Positions 17,456 to 27,001 are shown, numbered from the stretch's first letter. The stretch: 64,000 nucleotides of DNA from Gilliamella sp. wkB108 (GCF_001690195.1 NZ_LZGM01000021.1:1-64000); one strand, 5' to 3'. Numbers and translations: made by a program. The notes: generated by a model from the sequence alone, not told the origin.

Positions 17456-17797
17456 CTACTTTTTTATAAGATTTTTATATAAGTGTTTCATTGCCATGAC
17501 GGGATGATAGATCATCATTCTGGGACCTGAAAATCGCATCACTTGTTTGATTTTCAGTTTATAATCCTTGCGATAACAGTGTTTAGGACAACGCTCACAG
17601 GTTGTTTTTTCTTCACCAAAACGGCACATCGTGAGTCGTTGCATCGCATATTGTAATAAATCATTACACTCATCACACAATTGATTATGCGGTGTGTGAT
17701 GCTTTTTATGGCAATATAGGTAGATCATGACCCGAACGGTAGCTTTTTCTTGTGTTATTTTTGGACCGGTATTGTTTGCAACCATAATGACATTCAC
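17456..17797 (-). CDS. ygbA: YgbA-type nitrosative-stress protein
   Basis: About 113 residues, starting from GTG at 17797 or, more likely, ATG at 17785 (four residues shorter). Neither start has a strong ribosome site. Recognised as the 'nitrous oxide-stimulated promoter' (YgbA) family by EKATVRVMIYLYCHKKHH, LCDECNDLLQYAMQRLTMC, CERCPKHCY and MRFSGPRMMIYHPVMA. Several Cys and His residues suggest metal binding. In enteric bacteria ygbA belongs to the NsrR regulon and helps recovery from nitric oxide. No clear NsrR box was found upstream. It is divergent from the shikimate-dehydrogenase-like gene. Confidence 0.85.
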   Translation of the reverse strand: MNVIMVANNTGPKITQEKATVRVMIYLYCHKKHHTPHNQLCDECNDLLQYAMQRLTMCRFGEEKTTCERCPKHCYRKDYKLKIKQVMRFSGPRMMIYHPVMAMKHLYKNLIKK

Positions 17798-17855
17798 GCT
17801 TAGTTAGAAAGTGATACAATATCAATAATTATTCTCATCAAAAGGATCAATGACA

Positions 17856-18689
17856 ATGGCAAGAATTATTAATAAGGATACCACTGTTTGTATGTCTCTG
17901 TCTGCAAGGCCGAGTAATTTTGGTACACGTTTTCATAACTATTTATACGAAAAACTCGATCTTAATTATATTTATAAAGCCTTTACAACTAATAATTTAA
18001 AAGATGCTATTTATGGTATTAAAGCATTAGCGATTCGTGGTTGTGCGATTTCAATGCCTTATAAACAAGCTTGCATTGAATTCATTGATGAATTAGATCA
18101 ATCTGTGACATCAATTCAATCAGTTAATACTATTGTGAATACTAATCATTATCTTAAAGCATATAATACTGATTATATTGCTGTCGCTAAACTGATTGAA
18201 TCCAATCAAATCAATAACACAACCCCATTTGTAATAAAAGGTAGTGGAGGTATGGCTAATGCGGTTATTGGTGCTTTTTATGATGCCGGATTTAAAAGCG
18301 GTATTATTGCTGCCCGTAATCAACAAAAAGGAGAAGCATTAGCCAAACGCTATGATTATAAATGGTTAAGAAATGAGCTTGATATTCCACCTGAAAAAGC
18401 ACAGCTAATTATTAATGTCACCCCAATTGGTATGCTTGGCGGTGTTGAAGCACAAGAATTAGCTTTTCCGGAGTTGATGATACAACAAGCCGATATCGTT
18501 TTTGATGTCGTGGCATTGCCGATCGAAACACCAATGATTAAGTATGCCAGAAATTTAAATAAAAAGATTATTTCTGGTGCTGATGTGATGGTACTACAAG
18601 CTGTTGAACAATTTGTATTATATACCGGCATAAGACCTGATGATGAATTGATAAAACAAGCTGCCGATTTTGCCAGACAAAATATTTAA
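17856..18689 (+). CDS. Shikimate dehydrogenase-like protein
   Basis: 277 residues from the ATG at 17856, which has the better spacing to AAAGGA. An ATG two codons earlier (17850) is the alternative. It belongs to the AroE superfamily, closest in feel to the Haemophilus HI0607-type SDH-like group. Seen: an N-terminal substrate domain with MSLSARPSNFGTRFHNYL and ISMPYKQACIEFID (the conserved catalytic Lys region), then an NADP fold with IKGSGGMANAVIGAFYDAGF and INVTPIGMLGG. It would reduce or oxidise shikimate- or quinate-like compounds, but this branch often has weak shikimate activity, so the true substrate is open. The housekeeping aroE is probably elsewhere. Confidence 0.78.
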   Translation: MARIINKDTTVCMSLSARPSNFGTRFHNYLYEKLDLNYIYKAFTTNNLKDAIYGIKALAIRGCAISMPYKQACIEFIDELDQSVTSIQSVNTIVNTNHYLKAYNTDYIAVAKLIESNQINNTTPFVIKGSGGMANAVIGAFYDAGFKSGIIAARNQQKGEALAKRYDYKWLRNELDIPPEKAQLIINVTPIGMLGGVEAQELAFPELMIQQADIVFDVVALPIETPMIKYARNLNKKIISGADVMVLQAVEQFVLYTGIRPDDELIKQAADFARQNI

Positions 18690-18704
18690 GAATTTTAATG
18701 TTAA

Positions 18705-18729
18705 AGGATGATCTTTAAGAGATCATCCT
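18705..18729. terminator. Hairpin between the SDH-like and aldolase genes
   Basis: AGGATGATCT pairs with AGATCATCCT across a five-base loop, in the convergent gap. TTAAA and TAAA flank it. A probable shared terminator. Confidence 0.6.
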
Positions 18730-18798
18730 AAATTCCATGCGTTATTTTAGTTACAAAGCTCCTTGGTACTGAGCTTATCACATTAAGAATTCCCAATA

Positions 18799-19659
18799 TC
18801 AATAACGATTTATTGATCCAAATAGCTTCATTCGTTCTGAAATTTTTTCGGCAACTGGTTTTAATCCTTGATTAATCACTTTTCTTGGATCATTGATATC
18901 ATGCTCTTTTTGTTGTGCAAATAGATTCCCTACTGTGACACACCATGTATACATGTTTTCAGTATTAACATTAATTTTTGCTGTACCAAGTTGGATTGCA
19001 TGTAACATATCATCATCACAAATACCCGTTCCACCATGGAGTACTAACGGAATTTTAATTAAATTTGAAATATGTTGCATTTCATTAAAACCTAATTTTG
19101 CTTTCCCTTTATATAAACCATGAGTTGAGCCTAAAGCTGCTGCTAAGCAATCAACATTAGTCTCTTTAACTAATTTCAAACATTGGTTTGGATCGGCATA
19201 TATGACCTGAGAGTTAACAATACCATCTTCGCTACCAGCAATTGTGCCTAATTCTGCTTCAACAGATACACCACGTTTATGCGCATAATCAACAATACGT
19301 TTAGTTATTTCCAGGTTTTCTTCAAAAGGTAAATGGGAACCATCAAACATAACCGAACTGAAACCCGCTTTAATTGCCTCAAAACAGGATTCATAACTCT
19401 GCCCATGATCTAAATGCAATGCAATCGGCACATCAATATCAAGATAATCCATAGCATTTTTGACTATCGAGTAAATAGTATTAAACCCTAACATATGCTT
19501 AATCGTACCGCCTGATACACCTAAAATCGCTGGAGAACGATTTTCCTTTGCAGTTTTTAATACCGTTGCAACCCATTCAAGATTATTGATATTAAATTGC
19601 CCTACTGCATAATGTTGTTTATAAGCTTCATTAAGCATCTCTTTCATTGAAACTAACAT
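18799..19659 (-). CDS. Class II ketose-bisphosphate aldolase
   Basis: 286 residues of the FbaA/GatY/KbaY family, which split ketose 1,6-bisphosphates into dihydroxyacetone phosphate and an aldehyde phosphate using Zn. Seen: LHLDHGQSYE with catalytic Asp84 and Zn ligand His85, EAELGTIAGSEDG (Glu136), STHGLYKG with His180, and LVLHGGTG with His208. The length matches tagatose/fructose-bisphosphate aldolases of about 285 residues. It is the last gene of the PTS operon, 38 bases after the PfkB kinase, with an AAGGGG site. Context suggests it cleaves the doubly phosphorylated product of that kinase. Stereospecificity (fructose or tagatose) cannot be read from the motifs. Confidence 0.88.
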   Translation of the reverse strand: MLVSMKEMLNEAYKQHYAVGQFNINNLEWVATVLKTAKENRSPAILGVSGGTIKHMLGFNTIYSIVKNAMDYLDIDVPIALHLDHGQSYESCFEAIKAGFSSVMFDGSHLPFEENLEITKRIVDYAHKRGVSVEAELGTIAGSEDGIVNSQVIYADPNQCLKLVKETNVDCLAAALGSTHGLYKGKAKLGFNEMQHISNLIKIPLVLHGGTGICDDDMLHAIQLGTAKINVNTENMYTWCVTVGNLFAQQKEHDINDPRKVINQGLKPVAEKISERMKLFGSINRY

Positions 19660-19697
19660 GATTTACCCCTTTTCTGCCTTTATATTAATTTTTACTA

Positions 19698-20660
19698 TTA
19701 CTTAAAATATTCAGTTAAATTTTTTTCAAATCGATGAAGAGCTTTGTTTACCTCTGATAGATTTGGCATAGCTTTTCGTACGCCTTTTCGTTCAATGGCA
19801 ATAGCCGCTGATAAGCTGGCAAATGAAATAATTTTTTCGATCTCCCACCCATAACTCACACCATAAGAAAACGCACCATGAAAGATATCCCCTGCCCCTG
19901 TTGTATCTACTGATTGACAAAGAAGACTTGGAATAATTTTGACTTTCTTATTACAAAGATAAGCACAGCCCTTTTCACCTAACGTGATAAAAGCTGAACC
20001 TTTTGAGATCGATTCTAATTTTTTGAGTGCTTCTTCTAATGATTTTTTAGACGTGAATTCATCAATTTTTGCATAGGCTAAAGCAAAGTTTTCACTAGCG
20101 ACTAAATAATCAGTATATCTGGCAAGGTAGACATTACTTTCACGTAGTGAACCTGCATCCATAACGACTTTTGCATTTGGTATTTTTTTAATGACGTATT
20201 CACTTAATTCTGGTTCATGTCCGTCAATTAAAATGACCAAATCACGCTTATTCTCATTTAAATATTGAATAAACTGATTTAATTTATTTTTCTCTATACA
20301 GGTTAATAATGGTGGCGTATTTAATTTACGGGTAATAATCGTTCGGGAACCATTTTCTTTATTTACAGTAATTGCAGCTAATGGTGTTATCATTTCGTCA
20401 GAAAAGATAATTTGTTGCGTTTTCACACCAACTTGTTCAAATTCAGAAACAATCTTATTACCGTAAATATCATCATGTAAATGTCCGAGATGATAGACAT
20501 CTTCACCCCATAGACCTAGTAAATATGCAGCATTAGCACAAGGCCCACCACCACTTTCAATAAAATCATAAGCAAATAATTTACTATTTTCTTTGGGAAA
20601 ACTGGTAGTAAAGTAAAATTGATCATAACAAGCAAAACCAATTGTCAGTATTGTCATCAT
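19698..20660 (-). CDS. PfkB-family sugar kinase
   Basis: 320 residues of the ribokinase/PfkB superfamily. An N-terminal glycine motif (ESGGGPCANAAYLLGLWG) and the C-terminal anion-hole and catalytic Asp motif DTTGAGDIFHGAFSYG are clear, as is the GxxG region FITLGEKGCAYL. It would phosphorylate a PTS-imported sugar phosphate to the bisphosphate used by the aldolase gene just downstream, as LacC/FruK-type kinases do. A GAGGATGA site precedes the ATG. It shares the operon with the IIC gene 119 bases upstream. The sugar is unknown. Confidence 0.85.
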   Translation of the reverse strand: MMTILTIGFACYDQFYFTTSFPKENSKLFAYDFIESGGGPCANAAYLLGLWGEDVYHLGHLHDDIYGNKIVSEFEQVGVKTQQIIFSDEMITPLAAITVNKENGSRTIITRKLNTPPLLTCIEKNKLNQFIQYLNENKRDLVILIDGHEPELSEYVIKKIPNAKVVMDAGSLRESNVYLARYTDYLVASENFALAYAKIDEFTSKKSLEEALKKLESISKGSAFITLGEKGCAYLCNKKVKIIPSLLCQSVDTTGAGDIFHGAFSYGVSYGWEIEKIISFASLSAAIAIERKGVRKAMPNLSEVNKALHRFEKNLTEYFK

Positions 20661-20779
20661 TCATCCTCAATTTATTATTCAATTTTTTTAGCAAACAAAA
20701 GGATTCCTTTCCTAATATTTAAGGGAATTAACTTAATACATTATGTTGATTGAGCATGATCCTGCTCAATCATGAATAA

Positions 20780-22162
20780 TTACTTATTTGCGGTTAATTC
20801 GTCATCATGTTTAGAATCACCTACCACTTTGATTGATTTGATGCAATATGGTACACACAAAGCAATAATGAGAATCACACAAATACAGTAAATAGCTATT
20901 TGGCCAAAATGGGTAAACAAGTTACCAATAACGATCCCCCAAACTGCAAAATCAAAGTCAGCAAAAGTTGAATTTTGGAAACCTAAATTACCTAATGTTG
21001 GAAGTAATAGTGCTGGTAAAAATGCGAGCAATATACCACCTATAAAAGAAGCAATAATGCAACCACGTTTACCCCCTAATTTGTCAGCAAATACACCAGA
21101 AGTACCACCACAAAAGAAGTGAGGAACCATACCTGGAATAATTAATGCCATGCCAAGTCCACCAAGAATAAACATACCGATTAATCCACCAATAAACGAA
21201 CAGATGAAACCAACAACAACCGCTGTAGGACTAAAGGTAAAAAAGACAGCACAATCGACCGCAGGAATTGAATTTGGAATAATTTTTTGACTAATACCTT
21301 GGAAAGCAGGAACAAGATCGCCCAAAATTAAACGTACCCCGCTATACACAATTGCAACACCGACTGCAAATTGTAAACCACTTAATATAGAGAAAATAAC
21401 CGGATTTAATTCAGTGATAGTTTTCATATATTCACTACCGGCAACGAGACTACAAATTAGGTAAATGATGACCATAATAATACCCGTTGTTACGGTAGTA
21501 TCGCGTAAAAAACCCCATTTTTCAGAAATTTCAATATCGGCAAATGAATTTTCTTTATCCCCCACTTTTTGCGCAATAAATGCTGATAAATAGTATCCCA
21601 AAGAACCAAAATGCCCCATTGCAATACCGCTATCATCGGTAACTTGTTTGGTATAGCATTGACCAATAGCGGGGGAAATTGCTGACCAAGACCCTAATAA
21701 AAAACCACCGATAATGATTAATAACCAACCATTAAATTGAGCCGCTTGTAATACCGCTGAAAATAGACAAGCCAGGAAGAATGAGTGATGACCAGTTAAA
21801 AAGATATATTTATATTTGGTGAAGCGGGCTATAACTAAATTCATAATAAAACCAAGTAATAAAATACTCATGGTTTCAACACCCAGTATTTGTTGTGCTA
21901 CCGAAACAATTGCTTCATTATTTGGAATGACACCCCGAATACTAAAACCAGCTTCAATAATACTACCTAGCGGATTCAAATTAGTAATAATAACGCCTGC
22001 ACCAGCACTTAACATTAAATAACCCAAAATTGGTTTTAGAGTACCGGTTAAAAGTTTATTGAGTGGAGAACGTAATGAAACTAATCCGACAAAAGCGATA
22101 ATCCCCATTAAGAAAGCGGGTTGGCTAAAAATATCAGTTAAAAATGAAAGTAATGATTGCAT
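20780..22162 (-). CDS. PTS IIC permease, ascorbate (UlaA)-like
   Basis: A 460-residue membrane protein with about ten to twelve hydrophobic segments, of the UlaA/SgaT type (UlaA about 465). Seen: the N-terminal LMGIIAFVGLVSLRSP and GTLKPILGYLMLSAGAGVI, the central TGHHSFFLACLFSAVLQ, and the late PHFFCGGTSGVFADKLGGKRG. It forms the transmembrane channel and takes phosphate from the IIB protein encoded upstream. Ascorbate use is not supported: the lactonase and decarboxylase genes of the ula pathway are missing, and the neighbours are a kinase and an aldolase. A ketose or polyol is the more likely cargo. Confidence 0.85.
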   Translation of the reverse strand: MQSLLSFLTDIFSQPAFLMGIIAFVGLVSLRSPLNKLLTGTLKPILGYLMLSAGAGVIITNLNPLGSIIEAGFSIRGVIPNNEAIVSVAQQILGVETMSILLLGFIMNLVIARFTKYKYIFLTGHHSFFLACLFSAVLQAAQFNGWLLIIIGGFLLGSWSAISPAIGQCYTKQVTDDSGIAMGHFGSLGYYLSAFIAQKVGDKENSFADIEISEKWGFLRDTTVTTGIIMVIIYLICSLVAGSEYMKTITELNPVIFSILSGLQFAVGVAIVYSGVRLILGDLVPAFQGISQKIIPNSIPAVDCAVFFTFSPTAVVVGFICSFIGGLIGMFILGGLGMALIIPGMVPHFFCGGTSGVFADKLGGKRGCIIASFIGGILLAFLPALLLPTLGNLGFQNSTFADFDFAVWGIVIGNLFTHFGQIAIYCICVILIIALCVPYCIKSIKVVGDSKHDDELTANK

Positions 22163-22186
22163 AGTAAAATCTCCTGTATATGTATT

Positions 22187-22468
22187 TTAAATTCCAGCCA
22201 ATTGCTTTAATTTTTCTGAAATATCTTCCTCTATGAGCTTTTTGTTAACATAATTTCGAATAACGGCTACTTTATCTTGATCAGGGAGTTGTCTGGCTAA
22301 ATCTTTGATCGTAACGTATAAGTCCGCTTTTTCCCCTACTGCATTGGCGAAATCAATGGATGCAACATCTGCTTTGATCCCCAACGTATTACATATATTT
22401 TTGACGTGATTAGCAGCCATTAATGAACTGCCTATACCATTGCCACATACTGTACGAATTTTTAACAT
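22187..22468 (-). CDS. PTS IIB protein, UlaB-like
   Basis: A 93-residue cytoplasmic IIB of the lactose/ascorbate type. The phosphoryl-accepting Cys8 is in RTVCGNGIGSS. A long helix ends the protein (KKLIEEDISEKLKQLAGI). Start chosen at the ATG with an ideal AAAGGAG seven bases upstream, rather than an in-frame TTG two codons earlier. This ATG overlaps the end of the IIA gene by seven bases, implying coupled translation. It passes phosphate from the IIA His to sugar bound by IIC. Confidence 0.88.
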   Translation of the reverse strand: MLKIRTVCGNGIGSSLMAANHVKNICNTLGIKADVASIDFANAVGEKADLYVTIKDLARQLPDQDKVAVIRNYVNKKLIEEDISEKLKQLAGI

Positions 22469-22932
22469 CGCCAATCTCCTTTACTGTTTTTAATAATAAA
22501 TGGTTCAACAAAATTAACTAATGATTGTGGTGTTGTTGATCGTTGAGCTACTGAAACCAAATCGTTTTCAATCAATGTTGCAATCAATTGAATAAGATCT
22601 ACATGAGCGTCTAATTCATTTGAAACAATTGCTACCACAACCGTTACTGGATCAAAATCTTCATTACCAAATTCAATTGGATTTTTGAGGGTGATAATAG
22701 AAAAGCCCGTCGCTTTCGCGCCATGCTCTGGTCGAGCATGAGGCATCGCAATTGCATTATCTAAAACGATATAAGCACCAAAATTTTGGTATACCTGTTT
22801 CATTGCAGAAACATAATCATCTGTACACAATTGTGCTTTAACTAATAATTCACCGGCCCGCTCAATTGCTTGCTCAGCTGTTTGGCAATCTACATCCAAT
22901 GTTATTAATGAAGAATTAAATATAATATTCAT
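22462..22932 (-). CDS. PTS IIA protein (mannitol/fructose type)
   Basis: 156 residues of the PTS EIIA type 2 domain. The phosphorylated His65 lies in AIAMPHARPEHGAKATG, and VAIVSNELDAHVDLIQLIATL is characteristic. The ATG at 22932 is preferred over an in-frame GTG three codons upstream, since the latter would give an unusual N-terminus; both are possible. It is the first gene of the IIA-IIB-IIC-kinase-aldolase operon. It receives phosphate from HPr (not in this window). A consensus CRP site lies about 65 bases upstream. Confidence 0.88.
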   Translation of the reverse strand: MNIIFNSSLITLDVDCQTAEQAIERAGELLVKAQLCTDDYVSAMKQVYQNFGAYIVLDNAIAMPHARPEHGAKATGFSIITLKNPIEFGNEDFDPVTVVVAIVSNELDAHVDLIQLIATLIENDLVSVAQRSTTPQSLVNFVEPFIIKNSKGDWRC

Positions 22933-22996
22933 GACAATCACTTTATATAAAACGATTCAAGATAGTTTTATTTTGACCAACGAAAGGACGTAGATA

Positions 22997-23012
22997 TGTG
23001 ATACATTTCACA
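22997..23012. promoter_or_regulatory. CRP-cAMP binding site of the PTS operon
   Basis: TGTGATACATTTCACA is an exact match to TGTGA-N6-TCACA. Its centre is about 72 bases before the IIA start codon, consistent with activation of a class I or II promoter. It implies catabolite control of the sugar operon. The rest of the 22933-23380 gap is AT-rich with no ORF. Confidence 0.8.
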
Positions 23013-23286
23013 AGAAATAAAACACCAAGTGATTTAAATCACAATTTACTGATATTATTGATTTATTTTTTTGAGAACAGAGGCAAACATTAAAATATAA
23101 CATATTGATTTATTGTGAGAATAAAAATAAGAAAATAAATATTAAAAAATGAGGAATAAAAATAAACGACAAAAAAACCGATTTTTTTGTGATGAACTTC
23201 TCAAAAACTGTTGTGGAAAGATCAAAAAATGATCGAATTATAGCGATTTGAAGCGTTTATATTTTCTTTGTAATTTGGAGGGAGCC

Positions 23287-23332
23287 AATAGGCAAAATTT
23301 TATTCAATGAATAATACTCTATTTTGCCTATT
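23287..23332. terminator. Inverted repeat downstream of ycaO
   Basis: AATAGGCAAAAT pairs with ATTTTGCCTATT around a 22-base loop, about 50 bases beyond the ycaO stop. A probable ycaO terminator, although the minus-strand side lacks a T run. Confidence 0.5.
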
Positions 23333-23380
23333 ATTTAATTGTTATATATATCTGCAAGAGATGATTTGCAGGTACTCAAA

Positions 23381-25147
23381 CTATTGCATTGCCTTATGTA
23401 ACTTGTTATAGACAGCTAACAATTTTTGGTGCATTGCAAATTGTTCAAGATTATTGTCAGCTAATTGACTGCTTGATGTTAAGTTGGTTAACCCGTAAAA
23501 CTGTTGTTTGGCTGTTGCATATTGCCACATCTCATCAACACACGTTTGCCCATACATTTTATAAAATGCATTTTGGTAATTCTTAAACTGTTTGCTACCT
23601 CGCGTAATGATAAAATTGACTAAAGTTTGCAAACAACGATAAGCGTGATTACGCTCTGGTGTAAAAATAGATTCATTCATTTCAATCGTCCAATCAATCC
23701 ATAATTTTGCTTGTTTTAAATCTTTACCGGCAAGCGCTAGCATCGCTTTTAATTCACCAATACGTAAAGTTAACCAAGCGTTATCTTTACCTGTTGCGAT
23801 TCCTAATAGTTCTCGTACCCGTGCAAAATCATCCAAATTTTCATCATCTAATTGTTCTATTATGGCAAGGTATTGTTTGGCGGAACGTTTTTTATGCGGT
23901 AATGATAAAATAAGGTCACGTAGGTGAATCGCCATATTATTATTAGCAATTATAAGATCTTCTGGAGGGTAGATTTCAGACATACCAACGGCTAATATTC
24001 GACAAGCATATACACCTAAATGCTCATAATCCATAATTAATACTTCAATTTTATTATGGGTAAATATTGCCATTAAGTTATCAAATTCTTGTTCAGTGGT
24101 ACCCGAAAAATCCCAATCAACAAATTGGTAATCAGTATGCTCGTTAAATAGATCCCACGAAATTAATCCACTAGAATCGATAAAATGTGTTTCTAAATTA
24201 CTCAGATCTGCAACATCATCATTGTCGAAACTCGGTGGCGAAAAGACATCAAGATCTTTTAAACTTCGCCCTTGTAATAACTCAGTGACAGTACGTTCTA
24301 AAGCAACGCCAAAATCAGGATGCGCACCAAACGAAGCATAACTCGTGCCATTTTGAGGATTAAAAAGCACAACACAGATAACCGGATATTGACCGCCTAA
24401 AGAGGCATCAAAACAATAAAGAGGAAATCCTTCACTTTCAAGTGCTTCAATGGCAGCTAAAACGGCTGGATAGCGGTTAATTACGTCACTTGGTATGGTT
24501 GGTAAACTAATCGCTTCTGCAATAATTTTGTTTTTAGCATAACGTTCAAAAATCTCAGATAATGCCTGTACTCTGGCTTCATTAGGTGTATTGCCAGCAG
24601 ACATACCATTAGAGGCATATAGGTTTGCAATTAAATTAATCGGCACATAGATCGTTTTTTGATCCGATTGTTGAACAAAAGGTAAAGCGCATATACCACG
24701 CTCACTATTGCTAGATTGTAAGTCGATCAGATCGGTAGCACATAACTCTTTATCTGGATCATAAAATTTAAGTAGTTTTTTCGATAATATATCTTTAGGC
24801 AATGAATTATCTTCAGGAATAGCAAACCATTTTTCGTTTGGATAATGAACAAAATCAGCATTCGCGATATTTTTGCCTAAGTAAAAATCAGAAAAGAAAT
24901 AATTGGTCGATAGTCTTTCAAAATATTCACCTAATGCAGAAGCTAGCGCAGCTTTTTTACTTGCACCTTTACCATTGGCAAAACAGAGTGGACACTTGGT
25001 ATTTTGAATATGAACAGACCAAACATTTGGCACAGGATTAAGCCATGATGCCTCTTTTACTTCTAATTGATATTTGACTAATTGCTTTTGAAAATAAGCT
25101 ATCGAATCTTCAAGAGCGGCATCTTTACCTGTAATGTAAGTTTTCAT
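23381..25147 (-). CDS. ycaO: YcaO, accessory factor for ribosomal S12 methylthiolation
   Basis: 588 residues from the ATG at 25147 (a TTG four codons upstream is less likely). Nearly collinear with E. coli YcaO (586). The YcaO ATP-grasp-like domain shows ASWLNPVPNVWSVHI near 40-55, ANGKGASKKAALASALGEYFERLSTNY with the ATP/Mg residues, and SAGNTPNEARVQALSEIFERYAK. The C-terminal part is a TPR-like helical extension. In E. coli it enhances RimO-dependent modification of S12 Asp88. No peptide precursor or dehydrogenase gene lies nearby, so an azole-forming RiPP role is unlikely. It is single, divergent from the DUF4282 gene. Confidence 0.93.
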   Translation of the reverse strand: MKTYITGKDAALEDSIAYFQKQLVKYQLEVKEASWLNPVPNVWSVHIQNTKCPLCFANGKGASKKAALASALGEYFERLSTNYFFSDFYLGKNIANADFVHYPNEKWFAIPEDNSLPKDILSKKLLKFYDPDKELCATDLIDLQSSNSERGICALPFVQQSDQKTIYVPINLIANLYASNGMSAGNTPNEARVQALSEIFERYAKNKIIAEAISLPTIPSDVINRYPAVLAAIEALESEGFPLYCFDASLGGQYPVICVVLFNPQNGTSYASFGAHPDFGVALERTVTELLQGRSLKDLDVFSPPSFDNDDVADLSNLETHFIDSSGLISWDLFNEHTDYQFVDWDFSGTTEQEFDNLMAIFTHNKIEVLIMDYEHLGVYACRILAVGMSEIYPPEDLIIANNNMAIHLRDLILSLPHKKRSAKQYLAIIEQLDDENLDDFARVRELLGIATGKDNAWLTLRIGELKAMLALAGKDLKQAKLWIDWTIEMNESIFTPERNHAYRCLQTLVNFIITRGSKQFKNYQNAFYKMYGQTCVDEMWQYATAKQQFYGLTNLTSSSQLADNNLEQFAMHQKLLAVYNKLHKAMQ

Positions 25148-25272
25148 AGGTGATCTCAATAAAATTATATATCATATAGCACCCATTCTTTATGGGGCTA
25201 TCTATTATCAAATCTCTGTACTAAAGATAGAAAATCATAATAATCTTTAAACTTCATAAATAGGAATATAAA

Positions 25273-25629
25273 ATGAAAAATAAATTTGATTTACAAAACC
25301 TTTCAGTTAAAGATTTTCTCTTTTTAAACAAATTATTAACCCCAGTATTTATCACTTTCTTTTATTGGTTAACATTACTGCTAGTATTAATCAGTGGATT
25401 AAGCATTGTATTTACTAGTTTTACTCTATTCAGTTTTAGTTTTAAATTGGCTTTTTTTACCTTTTTTAGTGGCATTATAACCATCATTGTTGGCATTTTA
25501 ACAACTCGTGTTGTATTTGAATTAATTTGTGTACTATTGAATATAAATCGCAACATTGAAAAATTATCTTCAACTAAAACTGATGCAAGCGAAGCCACTG
25601 ACGACCTTACAAGTCATGATGAAAATTAA
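25273..25629 (+). CDS. DUF4282 membrane protein
   Basis: 118 residues with two strong transmembrane segments (about 26-52 and 58-82). The arrangement of KDFLFLNKLLTP at the start and TTRVVFELICVLLNINRNIEKL at the end is typical of the DUF4282 family. The C-terminal tail is short and acidic. A small inner-membrane protein with no known activity, monocistronic and followed by a strong terminator. Confidence 0.75.
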   Translation: MKNKFDLQNLSVKDFLFLNKLLTPVFITFFYWLTLLLVLISGLSIVFTSFTLFSFSFKLAFFTFFSGIITIIVGILTTRVVFELICVLLNINRNIEKLSSTKTDASEATDDLTSHDEN

Positions 25630-25665
25630 TTATTTGTTCATCTGATTTATATCGATAACTAAATG

Positions 25666-25694
25666 AATAAAGTGGGACGTTTTCCCACTTTATT
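25666..25694. terminator. Bidirectional terminator between the DUF4282 gene and tsaD
   Basis: AATAAAGTGGGA pairs perfectly with TCCCACTTTATT around a five-base loop, between convergent genes. AT-rich tails lie on both sides. Confidence 0.8.
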
Positions 25695-25726
25695 AAATAG
25701 TTATACACGTTTTTAAACGTATAAAC

Positions 25727-26758
25727 TCAAAAATAAACTAACTCATTTAAAGGCCAACGTGGCTTAACGTTGATTGTCAGATCTGTTGATACATTTGCTT
25801 TTTTTAAGTGGATCATTCCTGCATAAGCAATCATCGCACCATTATCCGTACAAAAATCCAGTCTTGGATAATAAACTTGCCCTTTACGTTGTTGCATAAG
25901 TGCTGTTAGTTTTTGGCGTAAGGTCTTATTGGCGCTCACGCCACCGGCGACAACTAAGTGCTTAAATCCGGATTGGTCAAGCGCACGACGTGATTTAATC
26001 ACTAACGTATCAACCAGTGCATCTTCAAAAGCCCTTGCTATATCTGCTTTAGTTTGAGTATCAATAGTATTATTAGCATTGATATTTTGATAGATAGTGT
26101 TAGCTGTAGCGGTTTTAAGTCCGGAAAAACTAAAATCCAACCCCGGACGATCCGTCATTGGTCTTGGAAAATGGAAACGTGATGTATCACCTTGTTCAGC
26201 TAATTTAGAGAGTTTCGCGCCTCCGGGATAATCTAGGCCAAGAAGTTTAGCCGTTTTATCAAACGCTTCACCAGCAGCATCATCAATCGATTCACCGATT
26301 AATTGATATTGACCTATATTTGTAACTCTGATCAACTGAGTATGACCACCAGAAACCAATAATGCGATAAATGGAAATTCGGGCGGATTCTCTTCAAGCA
26401 TTGGTGCAAGTAAATGCCCTTCCATATGATTTACCGCAATAGCCGGCACATTCCATGCATATGCAAGTGAACGTCCAATTGATGCTCCAACCATTAATGC
26501 ACCAATTAACCCCGGACCGGCTGTATAAGCGACACCGTCAATGTCAGCTGAAGTCAAATTTGCTTCTATTAATGCAGATTGAATTAATGGGATTGTTTTA
26601 CGAATATGATCGCGTGAAGCAAGTTCTGGTACAACACCGCCATAATCCGCATGTAATTTAATTTGTGAATAAAGTTGATTAGCAATTAAACCCTTATTGT
26701 CATCATAAATGGCAACACCAGTTTCATCGCAAGATGTTTCAATACCCAGAATTTTCAT
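25727..26758 (-). CDS. tsaD: tRNA t6A37 threonylcarbamoyltransferase TsaD
   Basis: 343 residues of the Kae1/TsaD family. It transfers threonylcarbamoyl to A37 of ANN-decoding tRNAs with TsaB and TsaE. Metal ligands His111 and His115 are in NHMEGHL. Other motifs are GIETSCDET at the start, [19 protein letters not shown] and [12 protein letters not shown] with the third metal Asp. Its ATG shares one base with the stop of yacG, so it is the last gene of coaE-zapD-yacG-tsaD. In E. coli tsaD is unlinked to these, so this order is a local trait. Confidence 0.96.
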   Translation of the reverse strand: MKILGIETSCDETGVAIYDDNKGLIANQLYSQIKLHADYGGVVPELASRDHIRKTIPLIQSALIEANLTSADIDGVAYTAGPGLIGALMVGASIGRSLAYAWNVPAIAVNHMEGHLLAPMLEENPPEFPFIALLVSGGHTQLIRVTNIGQYQLIGESIDDAAGEAFDKTAKLLGLDYPGGAKLSKLAEQGDTSRFHFPRPMTDRPGLDFSFSGLKTATANTIYQNINANNTIDTQTKADIARAFEDALVDTLVIKSRRALDQSGFKHLVVAGGVSANKTLRQKLTALMQQRKGQVYYPRLDFCTDNGAMIAYAGMIHLKKANVSTDLTINVKPRWPLNELVYF

Positions 26759-26976
26759 TAATGTTTACCTGCAAACTCTGAAAGATCTTCTTCGCTCCAG
26801 AGATCTTGCTCGGTAATATCTTTATCGGGTATACGATGTTCTTCTGCTGCCCATTCACCTAAATCAATAAGCTGACATCGTTTACTACAAAATGGACGAA
26901 AAGGACTCTTTTCAGACCATTCAACCTCTTTTTGACAAGTTGGACATTTGACAAATGTAATTGTTTGTTTATTCAT
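26758..26976 (-). CDS. yacG: DNA gyrase inhibitor YacG
   Basis: A 72-residue zinc-finger protein. Zn ligands Cys11, 14, 30 and 34 lie in [11 protein letters not shown] and [12 protein letters not shown], followed by WAAEEHRIP and an acidic tail, as in E. coli YacG (65 residues), which binds GyrB. It follows zapD after 25 bases, the conserved coaE-zapD-yacG order. Confidence 0.93.
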   Translation of the reverse strand: MNKQTITFVKCPTCQKEVEWSEKSPFRPFCSKRCQLIDLGEWAAEEHRIPDKDITEQDLWSEEDLSEFAGKH

Positions 26977-27001
26977 GCTTACTCTTTTATATTTTATGCT
27001 A

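Noticed and set aside
20780-22932. Naming the PTS an ascorbate transporter (ulaABC)
   Set aside because: The lactonase, decarboxylase and epimerase genes of that pathway are absent, and the kinase and aldolase neighbours imply another substrate.
23381-25147. YcaO as part of a RiPP (azoline) biosynthetic cluster
   Set aside because: Full-length match to the housekeeping S12 accessory YcaO, and no precursor peptide, dehydrogenase or exporter gene is nearby.
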